A DNA stretch of 64,000 bases, taken from the NCBI RefSeq assembly GCF_003576645.1, contig NC_044930.1:5590397-5654396 (forward strand), given 5' to 3'. Positions within the stretch are counted from its first letter, which is position 1. Each line of letters starts with the position of its first letter. Source of the DNA: Ipomoea triloba (Eukaryota > Streptophyta > Magnoliopsida > Solanales > Convolvulaceae). The translations under genes and the position numbers were made by a program. Shown in pieces: positions 46,355 to 63,830 of the stretch. The notes below the pieces were generated by a model, which saw only the letters and a list, made by a program, of their open reading frames with translations, did no database searches and was not told the DNA's origin.

Positions 46355-46890
46355 ATCCAAGTTAGTCTTCGACTATAGTGATTTTATCCAATTTAGTCAT
46401 TAACTATAGTGATTTTTCTCGATTTAGTCATTAATTCTAAGTTCTAACAGTCGAGAGTTAATATTCAATTTAGTCATCGACTATAGTGATTTTTCTCGAT
46501 TTAGTCCCAAACGTCTTTTTATGTTTAATTAGGTCTCCAACTTTAATGGTTTTACGCAATTGAGTCCTCGAATGTTAGAATCCAGGGCTAAATCGAGAAA
46601 AATCACTATAATTGATGACCGAATTGGCTAAAATCACTATTGTTGAATACTAACTTGGGTAAAACTATTAAAGTCGATTACTAAATTGGGTATTAACATA
46701 GGACTCAATTAGGTAAAATTATCCAAGTCGATTACCTAATTAAGCAAAAAAAAAAAAGGCATTTATGACTAAATCGAGAAAAACTACTATAGTCGATGAC
46801 TCAATTGGATAATATTATCAAAATCGATGAGCTAATTAAGCACAAAAAAATTTATGATTAAATTGAAAAAAATCACTATAATTGATGACC
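46355..46890. repeat. inverted-repeat element with TAGTCATCGACTATAGTG units
   Basis: The left half repeats ATTTAGTCATTAACTATAGTG about four times. The right half has the complementary ACTATAGTCGATGACTCAAT units. It could fold into a long imperfect hairpin and is probably a MITE; borders are approximate. Confidence 0.6.
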
Positions 46891-47135
46891 TAGTACACAC
46901 AATACGTACTAGCTCTGCTATTGTTGTTATTTTTTTTTTCCTCTTTGTAGATTCCAAAAAAACACCCAACACAACACTGTTAATCAAAATTTTCTCTTTC
47001 ATGTCCTCTCTCTTATTAAATTCACCCAAAAAAAAAACACATAAAAACCCCAAAAATCCGTCGTTAAAGTTGCTCTAACAAACACAATTACTTTCCATAC
47101 ACATTGCTCAGTAACTAATTCTATATCTTGCAAAC

Positions 47136-47454
47136 CGCAAATTATATGGTGGATCATGGTCCACAATGCATTGTGAATCATGATTATAGCTGATACTGCA
47201 ATTGTGTTGAACGGATACTGCAGTTGTGTTGAAAGAAAACAGCAGTTGCACGGAACAAAAGACATTCATCCGTTCAACACAACTGTAGTATCCTTTCAAC
47301 ACAACTGCAGTATCCGTTCAACACAACTGCAGTTCTAAATGGATGACACGTCCTCTGTTCCGTGCAACTGCAGTATCCTTTCAACACAACTCTAGTATCA
47401 TTTCAACACAACTACAGTATCAACCATGACCCATGGTCCACAGTATAACGACTG
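47136..47454. mobile_element. palindromic-end MITE with 9-bp TSD
   Basis: 319 bp, flanked by CTTGCAAAC (47127-47135) and CTTACAAAC (47455-47463), 8 of 9 identical. It starts CGCAAATTATATGGTGGATC, with a hairpin across AATGCATT, and ends CCATGGTCCACAGTATAACG. The interior repeats TTCAACACAACTGCAGTATC in both orientations. The short - strand frames here are noise. Confidence 0.85.
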
Positions 47455-47559
47455 CTTACAAACACGGTAATGTTTTCACAGTAAGACAATTTTTCGGGTC
47501 TAAAACTAAAACTACACATATTAAAACTGACTTTATAAGCAGACCCTACGACTTGAAAC

Positions 47560-47960
47560 AAATGTGTCCGGGTGATGGTGTAAATGTAAACGGAGTACGG
47601 ATTTACACCACGTGATGTTTGATTGTGTATGATGTAGTGTATGGAGTGTGTATGATTGAGAAGGAAAGCCATGGATTCCTCCCTGGAGAAGAATAGCCAA
47701 GAACTCCATAGTGAACAAGAGAGAGGGAGAGTAGAGTGAATATTGAATCATTAGATCCTGAGAGGCAAAGGATGAGAGCCCCCCCTTTACAACAGGGGTC
47801 AGATCCTTTATATAGGAATAGGACCTGACCCTTCATGAATATAATATTCCCCAAAGGTCACTTGCCCCTTAATAATTTCTAAGGACACTCGACCTTTTAG
47901 AGGTACAATAATACACGGACTATACACATTATATTTCTACAGTAGTCCCTGGGGTTATTT
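47560..47960 (-). mobile_element. possible solo-LTR-like sequence
   Basis: CTTTATATAGGAATAGGACC and its surroundings look like an LTR promoter region (TATATA after a G/A-rich leader) on the - strand. Neither LTR borders nor a target duplication were found. Confidence 0.25.
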
Positions 47961-49350
47961 ACCCATCACCGGGTCTCCGTTAATTAACTCGTTAAATGCT
48001 TGCTTGTTATAACTTTTGTACGTGCCCTTAGCTTGGCCATGTACTGTAGTGTTGCCTTGAAGAAACGCACCGCATAAAAAAAAGTCACGCATTGCTTTAA
48101 ATAATGGTACGATACAACTATTTATGTACATATGTACTTTTACTTCAAATCTTCAATACATCTTTTTGCCTCCTCTTAATGGAGAAGACTTTAAGCTCAA
48201 TTTAGAGGGCCGACTTTTATATATATATATATATATATATATTCAATAATAGATCTCAATTCAAAAATACCCACATATTAGGTGAAAGAATATTTTAATT
48301 TTGCATACTATAATTATAATAGAATAAAGAATAAAAGATGTTATACATTGCAACTTTTTAACAAATATTCTATAAAATAATGTTAATCGTGACACATATA
48401 CGAGTTAGAATAAATATCACTTTTAATCTCATGATCATTATAGTATTATCACATTTAATTTACTTTTAATTTAACCACATTTAATTTTATGACTTATCTA
48501 CATTTGATTATTTGTTATAATTTTTATTCAATTGACTTTAATTTCTAAAATGATCTAATAATTTCACAGTCTTAATATTCAATTACTGCTTTAATATGTC
48601 CATAATCGACATTATACACAATTTAACATATAAGATGTCAAAGAAAAAAAAAGGTTTATATCAAATTATTGTTTATTATATCTTTTATGAACATGTTTCA
48701 ACAAAACAAGTGACTAAATTTGTAAAATTATCAAATTATTCTATGATATGAAAGATATAAATCATATAATAGAGAATCAAATGTATGCAGCAATAATTAT
48801 TAGATTAGGTACGGTCAGATTAAAAATATAGAACTAAAAGTGACAATATCATAATAATTGACAGACTAAATATGTATATTTATTAGCTACTTTTGAATAT
48901 TCATCAATTAGACAAATAATTTATTTAGAATAATGTTAAATATATACAAATTTTATTTAAATCAACTAACTTATTTCTCACTACGGCAGAAATACTGAAT
49001 AAAAAATTAATTACCTAAATTGACATGATTTATCTCTTGATAAGCTTAAAACAAGTTTATGCAGTTCAAGATATAGTCTGGCAAAATAGCTGAGTTATAT
49101 TAAAATAAAAAATATATATATAAAAAAAACATATTTTCCATGAATGCCTATGTTATGAAATAAGTTTACGTAATTATGTAAACTGGAGGAATTGTGTGAT
49201 GCCTTACCCATTATAGAGGAGGCACAGAGGCAAACTCCCACAGACCAGAGTGGCAGTGCGTCTGTCATGAGTGTCATCTTCCCCCTCACAAACGCAATCC
49301 GTGCCTCTCCACTCTTCCCAGCACTGTAAGTGCTTTTTCCTCTAAATATC
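47961..49350. other. gene-free stretch and RING-CH promoter
   Basis: AT-rich, with a TA microsatellite at about 48,218-48,241. No gene is supported. Confidence 0.45.
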
Positions 49351-49354
49351 TGCC

Positions 49355-49364
49355 TATTTATAAG
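49355..49364 (+). promoter_or_regulatory. probable TATA box of the RING-CH gene
   Basis: TATTTATAAG about 180 bases before the start codon. Confidence 0.45.
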
Positions 49365-49542
49365 AAATGGGAAGTTGATGGATCACCTAATAGTGTACCT
49401 ACTTAATTAGTGTTCAATATTTTTGGTTTTAAATTGCAATTTCATTGAGATCGAAGGCTTTGGTGGTTATGGACTCTTGAGAAGCCTTCAAAGACTGAAG
49501 CTTTAAGGTTTTGGTGCTATCTTTTCACTCTGGGTCCTTGCA

Positions 49543-51599
49543 ATGGCGCGAGTGGAGATGGCCCATGCCGTGGATTTAGAATGCGGTGGCAGTGAGGGGG
49601 AGGAAGAGGGGAGCCTTTATTTCTCCGATGCCGACGAGGGGTCTTGCCATTCCCAGTTATATTCCACGGCTGATGGGTCTGAGCTTGAGATAGCGGAGGC
49701 GGCGTTGGAGTCCCGGAGAGCCTCGTCTGCGGCCGAGTCTGATTGCTCGGTGGATTTGGAGAGTGGGGTTGGGGAAAGCAAGGCGCATTTGGGGAAATTA
49801 GATAGAGATTGTAGGATTTGCCACTTGAGTTTGCAGAGCCCTGGCCCTGAGTCTGGGGTCGCCATTGAGTTGGGGTGTTCTTGTAAAGATGATTTGGCAG
49901 CTGCTCATAAGCATTGTGCTGAGACTTGGTTCAAAATCAAAGGAAATAAGTGAGTAAATTCATGGCCTTTAACTCCATTTTACTTCATTTCATGAGAATT
50001 TGCATCGTCTTTTTCATTGATTAATTCTAGATGCCTATTTGGTGACATGTAGAATTTTGCTAGTGTAGTATCTTTTGGTGACGAGAGAAACTCGCAGCCA
50101 CTACTTGTGAATCTACTCTAGGTAAAGCTAAACCAACTTAGATTGCCTATACTTGACCGGCTCAAACTAAACTAAGAAGGCCAATCAGTTCCTCTCGTTG
50201 GGTGTTGAACGTGTAACCTTATTATCAAGTCCAACATTCTGACCAACTTGACTGGAGTTGCCCCTACTCATCTTTAGAATTGCGTTTGATTGCTTTATTC
50301 CTTTTGCAATTGCTTGTTGGTTTGATAGACAGCTCTGTATATGGGTTCTGTTTTACTGTACTAGGCATTAGTGCTTACTTGGTTGTAAAGTAATGCTCAA
50401 CTCCTGTGATTCTTGCTTTTTAGTATATTATTTTTTTTTGGTTTCTCTATTGCTATATGATCTTTGAGAATAATAGGTTCAGTAAGCGTAACACAGAAGA
50501 TTGCTCCATTCTTGCATGGGGTCCAGTTGGGTGGGGGAGGGGGGAAGACTGGGAAAGGAAGATAACTTGATATATTTAATTACACAAAGGAAAAGGAAAA
50601 GGAACAGATAGATAAGAAGATGAGAGAATAAAATGAAAAGCAAACATGTAAAGAATCAGGAAATATCATGAAGATATCTAACCACTTAACACACCCTATC
50701 AGTTCCTTCACCATCAGTTCATTTGTTTTTTTTTGCACTTTTGTTTGTCTAAAACTCAAAAGTGGAGATTTGACCCTTGTGAGTAAAGTTCTTTTCTTTG
50801 GCCAGACAGAGGACTATTATTTGCTCCACTTTGTATATTTTATTTCTGATTTTCTAGATCTTTTCTTAGCACACTTGTTATGGCAAACATGACCTTTTCC
50901 ACTATTAATTAGCTGGATTTTAGTTTCACTTAAAGCCGAAATTTTTCTTATATTCTGAAATGAGCTTTTTATCCTTGTATGCTATAAGTTACACCACCAT
51001 GTCTGGTGTTATTTTTGGTTAGACATCTAATGTAAGATATCGACAAAAGGAAAATTGAAAACGAGAAAGCTGTATGGGGAAGGCAGTAATTGTTTATTTC
51101 TTATTGATATTTTTAAACCTTAAACGGAAATTCTCTAGACAATAACAGTTGCCATGTACAGTTGATGTTCCACAATGTTTTCCCATTGATCTTGTGTGTG
51201 CATAATGCGTATGCAAGATATGTGCTGTGATATCGCTTCACGTCTGTTTGGTAGTGCTGATTGAGACTAACGATTTGGCAAGAAATATTTCTGTGCCAAA
51301 TTAGTTTTGAGTCATTCAGTCATGGTCCTTTGTTTTCTGATATCGTTATCGTTTTCAGGGTGTGTGAAATTTGCAATTCAATAGTACGCAATCTGGTTGG
51401 TCCAAACGACGTAGAGCCAGCACAACCAACAATTGAGACTAACGATTTGGCAACGAATGCTGTGTTAGCAGTGCCAACATCCTCGGCTCCTGAGACTCGG
51501 AATTGCCTAAATGGACACTGGTTCCTGAATTTCCTCTTGGCCTGTATGGTATTTGCCTTTGTCATCTCCTGGCTCTTCCACTTTAACATTCCATCTTAG
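49543..51599 (+). CDS. RING-CH (RINGv) zinc-finger protein, probable membrane E3 ubiquitin ligase
   Basis: Exons 49543-49949 and 51359-51599, GT-AG; 215 aa. The intron splits the zinc finger just before its last CxxC. Ligands follow the C4HC3 RING-CH order: Cys 90 and 93 (CRIC), 112 and 114 (CSC), His 122, Cys 125, then Cys 138 and 141 (CEIC). The N-terminal 85 residues are acidic and Ser-rich. A single hydrophobic segment (about 190-211, WFLNFLLACMVFAFVISWLF) ends the protein, so it is probably tail-anchored. RING-CH proteins pass ubiquitin from an E2 to membrane substrates; the substrate here is unknown. It converges with the BSK gene, whose 3' end is about 730 bp away. The start is in good context (GCAATGGCG). 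Confidence 0.92.
50060..50275 (-). mobile_element. SINE relic in the RING-CH intron
   Basis: On the - strand: AACTCCAGTCAAGTTGGTCA (A-box-like), then CACGTTCAACACCC (B-box-like), then GGCAATCTAAGTTGG. Similar pieces occur near 27,960, 33,830 and 56,100. Limits are approximate. Confidence 0.5.
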
Positions 51600-52325
51600 G
51601 TAGGATGAAATGCAGTAAAAGCCTGTGAAACCATAAAGATTTGTTTTCCTATACAGATTAGGATAAGAATGTCTTGCAGCCAACATATAAACATGGGAAG
51701 ATATAGTGTTAATATTGTCTTGCAATGTTCTTTTGCCCCTCATTTAGGAATTTAGATTTATCCCATCACTGTTGAGAGTGTATCCGGCTTGCCATGGTGT
51801 AAATTCACGACTATGTCACTGAACTATAAGGTCCTTAACAAGGTCTAGTCACTCTAGTGCTTTTGAGTGGTTTTTTTTTTTTTTTTAAAATTTATAATAT
51901 TGTCATTAATGGAAAACCCATTTATTATAATGTTATTTGAATTCTTCTTCTTTTTGTTGTATTGATCGAGTAATGTTTAATGCAACTTTATTTGTTTAAT
52001 TTATATCGGAAAGACAATTTCTTTTACTTGGTTTGAACTGATCACCTAAACTAATTTATCTCATTGTGGTCGTGGGTTTCTCTCATCACCGAGTAAGCGT
52101 CAAACTTTGAGGGCATAATTCAAGTAAATCCAGATTAGTTATAACATTATCCTCTCACTAAATTGAGGGAATGCAACATGACTTCTATAAAATACTTGCT
52201 AAATATAGACATCAACATCAAAATGTTGTGAAAATCCTTGGATGTTGCAAAAGAGGATACACCAATAAATACAATAAAATCATAAGATGATAAAACTCAA
52301 CAAAAAAGCACATATCTATACACTT
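51600..52325. other. convergent intergenic region
   Basis: 3' UTRs of the RING-CH and BSK genes, with a poly-T run at about 51,871. At 52,015-52,140 there is a SINE-like relic. No gene is seen. Confidence 0.45.
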
Positions 52326-57518
<5,193 letters not shown>

Positions 57519-57527
57519 TAAATAAAA

Positions 57528-57929
57528 GAGTTAATTCCATTTTTTGTCCTAGATTTATAGGTGGCATTCCACTTTTAGTCCTTTTTTTTCAAAACATCCA
57601 TTTTTGGTCCTAGTATTATTGTGGCATGACCATTTTTAGTCCCCCGTCAAGAAAATCATTAAAATGGCGTTAAATACAATGACATTTTGATCTTTTTTAT
57701 ACAAAGTAGGTTGACCCGCTATATTTTTTATGTTTATTTTTTGAAACAACATCAAAATTGAAGACTGAAATGCTATTGTATTTGACGAAATTTAAACTGT
57801 TTTGTTGATGGAGGACCAAAAATGGTCATGTCACAATAATACTAGGATCAAAAGTGGATGTTTTGAAAAAAAAAAAGACTAAAAGTGAAATGCCACCTAT
57901 AAATCTAGGACCAAAAATGGAATTAACTC
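57528..57929. mobile_element. second-family MITE with perfect 9-bp TSD
   Basis: 402 bp, flanked by TAAATAAAA (57519-57527 and 57930-57938). Inverted ends: GAGTTAATTCCATTTTTTG on the left and the complement of GAGTTAATTCCATTTTTGG on the right. The similarity continues for about 50 bases inward (CCTAGATTTATAGGTGGCAT). The 9-bp duplication indicates Mutator-type mobilisation. It is the same family as 23362-23760. Confidence 0.88.
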
Positions 57930-57938
57930 TAAATAAAA

Positions 57939-58680
57939 CGAATCTAAATTGAGAGACTTTGCTTTGTTAATTGTTGTATGGCGCAACCGCGCAAGGTTCA
58001 AATCCTATCAACAACCAAAAAAAAAGGAGGTTGATGTGGTAAATACACTCAGGTCTTTAAATTCGCCTAAATATACTCTACAACAAAGTCCGTGAGCTTG
58101 GCAACATAGATAGTGGGTCAAAGGTTGTCGAGCTAAAAAATATTATTAGTAAAAAGGTTCAAAAGTCCCTCCAACAGGCATTAAATGTGAGCTATTTATA
58201 GAGGTCAGAATGGAGCACATGTCGGGGGTTCAGCATGCCCACCACATGTTCTACTATAGGTCCACGTGGGTGATGATTCCCGACAAATCTAATTACGACA
58301 CAGTTGGGCATAGCAATATCAGAGGTATTATTTGTCATTCTGCTAGAGATATCTGGTTTGAGCGTTAAGGTCGGAACCGAGCTTAGGGTACACTACATAA
58401 TAACTAGTAATCTTAAAAGGGACGAAACCCAATCTCAACTAGGGTCGGGTCAGACCCGTATGGGGTTAGTTAAGATCGGGAAGTGTCCCATCGGGGTATA
58501 CGAAATACATACCAAGTGAATATATAGCCATACGTCCGAGGGTTATTCCCTATCAGAGGTATATATTTTGCTTTGTTGTGACTTGTGAGTGCTAATGTAC
58601 AATTAGGGCATGTAGGGTAGTTCAGACACATCTCACGATTTTTCTTACCCACTAATCTCTATAAAAGAATGGTGATGAAT
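57939..58680. mobile_element. possible LTR-like sequence
   Basis: From about 58,025 the base composition is less AT-rich and CTATTTATAGAGGTCAGAAT looks like an LTR TATA region. No borders or partner copy are seen in the window, so the type is uncertain. The 71-residue frame at 58,304 is not recognised. Confidence 0.25.
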
Positions 58681-59320
58681 TCTTAAAGTTGAATTACAAA
58701 CTTATAACTACTAAATTTAAAGGTAAAATAAATCAAATTATCAATAGTGTTATATTAGAAAAGGTGAGCATAGTCGGTATTTGAATTAAATGTTTTGAAT
58801 CATTCATACACTTGCCACTTTGGCAGCACCCAGAATAGGCTAAGCATAAATTCAAAACAATAAAAATCATATTAAAGACCAAAAAGTTTTGAATTTTAAA
58901 TTTATATTTAGTCCAAATTGACAAGTTTAAATTTTTATTCTTTGATTTCTTCTAACTAATTATAAACATATAGTACAGTTCAATTTAGAAATTTTCTTTA
59001 ACACATAGCAATCATATAACAGAAGAAAAATGCCATGTTTGTCTCATGATTTTATCTTAAATCTTTTTAATGTGAAAGTGATCAGCTCTTAATTAAGGTG
59101 AAAATAAAATTTTTATTATGTATTGACTAAATGTAACTTTTTTGAAAACTGACTAAATGTAACTTGATCAACTCACTCAGCGTTAAAAAATAAACTACTT
59201 ATTAATTAAATACATAAAAAGCCAATTAATTATTATTGCATAAACATATTTGTTACATTGTACCTTTCATTTTTTAATTAATGTTTTACCCTATGATGCA
59301 CGGAAGAGAATATGTTATCA
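58681..59320. other. gene-free AT-rich stretch
   Basis: Nothing recognisable is seen. Confidence 0.4.
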
Positions 59321-60040
59321 TGAGTTATTTTCACTTTTTGATCCCACGAGTATGAGACCATTCCACATTTGGTCCTCAACTATTAAAATTTGTAAATTTG
59401 GTACACAATTTTTAAATATTTGTCACATTTAGTCCCCGACTATTAAAATTTTCAAATTTAGTAGGGTGATTTTCTGATCCAAGAATTAACAACTAATATC
59501 CCTTCTACTTAAATAATTTGTACATTTATAAAAAATATTCAGTGCTTGTAAATTTAAATTTGTAATATAATTTTAATTTGTTTAACTTAGATGTTAACAT
59601 TATTGAAGTTTGTATATAATATTTGTATTATGTAATCATAATATCTTAATTCAACATCATATATATATATTAACTTATAAAGTTGATAAAATATATAGGT
59701 TATATCTTTATTTAGTCCCATTGGGGAAAAAAAAATAAAGAAAGTGGTTTTGGGAGGAAAAAAAAAAACCTCAAGAAAAAAGCAATTGAAAAAGAATAAT
59801 TTTACCCATAAGACAATTCACTTGCTGAAATTTTATCACCGATAACTAAAATTTAGGTTGGATGAATCAATGCGGCAATGAGTTAACAGTTATATGAGAC
59901 CAAATCTAGAAATTTTAATAGTCGGGACCAAATGTGGTAAGAATTTAAAAATTATGAAACTAAATCTATAAATTTTAATAGTCAGGGACCAAATGTGAAA
60001 ATGGTCTCATACTCGTGGGACCAAAAGTGAAAATAACTCA
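59321..60040. mobile_element. 720-bp terminal-inverted-repeat element
   Basis: Left end TGAGTTATTTTCACTTTTTG and right end the complement of TGAGTTATTTTCACTTTTGG, with the pairing continuing through CCCACGAGTATGAGACCATT. Inner ACTATTAAAATTT units are also inverted. No target duplication could be seen at the obvious borders. No coding capacity. Confidence 0.72.
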
Positions 60041-61950
60041 CTGAAATATGTCATTTAATAGGAAAATTTAATAATTAATCTAATTTATTAAAGATATGCA
60101 ATATATTTATAGAAGTCCTTATATATGTTATGTATGTGTTATATTATTTCTTATAAATTACGTTTTATGGTCTGTTTAAAGATATCTAATCTTAGCGCAG
60201 ATGATTCAATGGTTTCTTAAGGATTCATTTAACACAAAGACGTACTAATATATTTTGAATAGGCTCCATTAACTATTTTGATAGGATTGAAGTGAATTTG
60301 ACTTTTGGTAGAGATAAATTGTATATATTTATATGTTCAGAATAATTAATAGGTGAATGAAAAATTAATTTTTAAAATATACTTATAAAGTTTAAAAATA
60401 ATTGTAAAAAATTATTTTAGAGAAATACATGCCCCACATTAAAAGAATATATTGATGTGGACTAATGTTTAAATATTTACACTTTTTAACAATAGTGAAT
60501 TGTATTGTTAAAAAGCTCTTTTTGTGTGCACTCATAGCCTTTTATAGTGAATGAAGGGTAGTTTATTCATAGTCTTTTATGGTGCCTTTATAATTATTCA
60601 TAATAAAATAATAGTTATTCATGATAGAATAATATGCATGGTATCAATTACTTCGACACAATAATTAAGTTTTTAACAATTAATTTGACATTTTTTAGAT
60701 TCTTAGTAATCATCCTCGTTTTTTGGGCATAAATTGGGCTCACTATGTGAATGGATCTATCCCAACAGTTGTTATAAAAAAAAAAAAAAAAAAAAAAAAA
60801 GAGGAAGTTTAAGAAATAATCGAAGACAAAGTGAATCAAACCAGGTTGGTTGAGATGAGTAATTGTGCATTCTCATTTCTTAAAAACGATTAAGAGTTCA
60901 AAACCATTTCTTGTATGGAAAAATCAATATAGTCCGACAGCGAATACTTTGGCCCTTAATTATGCCAACCTAATTAGTTAGTCTAAATATGATAATTGTT
61001 AGTCTAACCATAATTAGTTAGGAAGTCAGCACATTGAACTCAAGACCGTGAATCATGGATAATGTCTTATTAGTTCGATGATAAAGTTGATTAATTTTAG
61101 GTCATTTAGTATAAAAGCAACCATACTTTACCCAAAAAAAAAAATAATAATAATAAAATTGTAGTGTAGACATGCATCTATCTGCTTTAGCACGTTGATT
61201 AAGATTCGATTAACAGTAAAAGGTTTAGGGCAAATCTGATAGAATGATGATCATCGCTATTGTATAGCACAAGAATGGCGTAATTATTTGTATGAGCATT
61301 TGGGTATCAAAAGGACCCACCCACCCCTCTTCGCTTCTCCCACTAAAGCATATTACAATAATGAAATGAGAGCATGCCATGCCATGCCAGATTAATCTTT
61401 AAACTCATTTCATAATCTCACTTATATCCTTCATCCAACTAATCTACTATACATTGTTTAATTCATTATTCTTTTGGTCTTTCAATTATTCTTAAATTAT
61501 AAATTTAAAGTTTTTTCTTTCTTTCCATTTTTTTTAATTTAGCAATTTAATTGTTAAATGTGTTGTAAATTTATTTTATCAATTAACTTAGGCATCAAAC
61601 TTCAATTGTATCTAGGTTTTAGAAGAAAATAAATACGGAGTAATAGATTTGAAGCTATAAATATGTTATCATAAAATTCTAAATACAAATAAAGTTTAAT
61701 ATCTCGATTACTTCTGGAGATGAATTGATAACTTATTTAAAATTATAAATGATTAAATTTGGAAAAAAAATAAAGGGAATAACTACATTTATAATTCAGA
61801 AATAATTGAGGAACAAAAAAGTGTGACTTTTTTTTTAAAAATACTCGTGAATCTTTACAATGTAGTATTTGTGCCAACTATGTAATTCCAAATGCATGGT
61901 CATATGTGTGATTTTTCCTTAATTTAATATTTATATTTAAAATGTTGGTT
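60041..61950. other. gene-free stretch
   Basis: Poly-A run near 60,777-60,800. A SINE-like relic (GTTGGTTGAGATGAGTAATT, then AGAGTTCAAAACC) lies at about 60,846-60,960. No gene is supported. Confidence 0.4.
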
Positions 61951-62980
61951 AATTTTGTTGTTGTTGTTGTTGTTGAGCACATAATATATAAAATAAATGT
62001 GCAATCCAACTATCGATTTAGGCTTTTAGTTGAGATAAAATATATACTTCAATTTGGTACTAGAGCATTATTGATTTGAATCTCGACGTCACCCGATAAA
62101 AAGAGACTGTGATCCACGTGTTGCTTGGAGCCCATCAAAAAGTAATCGGCCGGCACACATGGGGCGTATTGAGCACATAATATATAACATAGATGTGCAA
62201 TCTAACTATCAACTTAGTCTTTTAGTTGAGATAGATCGCATATATGCATGCTTCAATTGTTGTTATTAATTTTGATAAAACCAAAGATAAAATTAAATAT
62301 TAACCTCATTAAATGAGATAATTTATGAAAATTGTTATTTCTCTATTTTTCTGAAACACTCAAGATTCTTTATAAAGTAGTATCTATTCTATTATATTTT
62401 CTCAATCTTGTCATTGCACTACATGGTAGTGGGTGATATTTCTCTATTAAAATCACCAATACAAAACAATTACCTCCAAAATTCTAACCAGGTATATATT
62501 GCCATGTCACATATATTAAACATTAAACAAGAAAAATTTTGTCAGGATAATCACACTTTTGGTTGATCAATTATTATCCATTATATAATATAGTCCCTTG
62601 TTTTAAATTTCAGTTAATATGGTCCTTCAATCATTTATCATATTGCAAATCAATCATCAATTTTTATTTTATTTTCTTTTTGAAATGAAAGTTGATATTG
62701 AGGAACTAGATTAATTATACTCAGTACATGATCAACAATTAAGGAACCACATCGACTAAAATTGAAAATGAAGAATTAGATTGCATAATGGTCAATAATT
62801 ATAGGACAAAAAATATGACTTACCTACTTTTTATATTAATTTTTTAATTATTGAATTAATTGACTCAATCACAAGTTAACCATGTTGAACATAAATGTGC
62901 AGTCCAACTATAAGCTTAGACTTTTAGTTGAGATGGAGCACATGCTTCAATTTGTTATTAGAAAAATTTTACTTGATAGG
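61951..62980. repeat. three copies of a TTGAGCACATAATATA repeat
   Basis: Units at about 61,972, 62,170 and 62,886 share ATGTGCAATCYAACTATC, CTTTTAGTTGAGAT and a CTTCAATT end. Between the first two is CTCGACGTCACCCG. They may be arms of a retroelement or a MITE; the class is not clear. A GTT microsatellite precedes the first. Confidence 0.5.
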
Positions 62981-63500
62981 CCTATGATCGAGGTTTGGGA
63001 GGCCTGGACATGAAGGAAAGAAAGTTAGGGTTGTGAGTTGATATGAGCGAAGTAATAAAGTGGTTTGAGGAGTTTGGCGTTAAAATGCGAAGGGGCAAGA
63101 AGTTCAGGGTGCAAAAATGCAGAGAAACCATTTTCTTGGTCTAAGTATGTTGGACTTGTACTCTGGGCTTATTTTGTCTTGGGCTAGTCCTTTTCTGTTT
63201 TAGACATTGGTATTAATATTATTGTGGCATTATTATTTTTTATCATTCGTCGATAAAATCGCGATCAATTTAGTCTTAGAAGGTGACCAATTTGGTCGGC
63301 GGTCGCTAGTATTTGGCATTGATTGTCGGACTTATGTCAAAGGTAAGCAGGGGTTGGCCGAAACCCGAGGTGACTTGCAATTACAGGTCACCAACAGGTT
63401 GCTAGGTTTCATTGCTTCAAAATGACATATTGTGGTTTTAATTGTTATTCTTTGAAAGTTTAAGGGTCCAATTGACTTTTTATGTAAAGTTTAGGGGCTT
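62981..63500. other. gene-free stretch
   Basis: A 72-residue frame at 63,207 has no recognised domain. Confidence 0.35.
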
Positions 63501-63830
63501 ATATGACCATTTAAAAAAAAACCTTCATTTTTAATGTCATTTAAACTATAATACTATAACCAATGCTGATGTTTTGAAAAAAAAAAAAAAAAAAGAGAGA
63601 GACTAAAAGTGGAATGAAACATAAATCTAGGACCAAAAAAAAAAGGCTTAACACTTATAATTGAATAGACTAAAATGTTCTCGTATTTAATGTCATTTAA
63701 ACAATTTTGTTGACATGGGACTAAATGGTTGTCACAATAATACTATGACCAAATGTGAATATTTTAAATAAAAAATGACTAAAAGTGAACTAACACAGGT
63801 AAATCTTAGATAAAAATGGAATTAACTCTT
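63501..63830. mobile_element. decayed second-family MITE ends
   Basis: GACTAAAAGTGGAATGAAAC with ATCTAGGACC (about 63,601-63,640), and later GACTAAAAGTGAACTAACAC with ATGGAATTAACTC (about 63,777-63,830), resemble two right ends of the 57528-57929 family. Left ends are degenerate. Confidence 0.5.
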
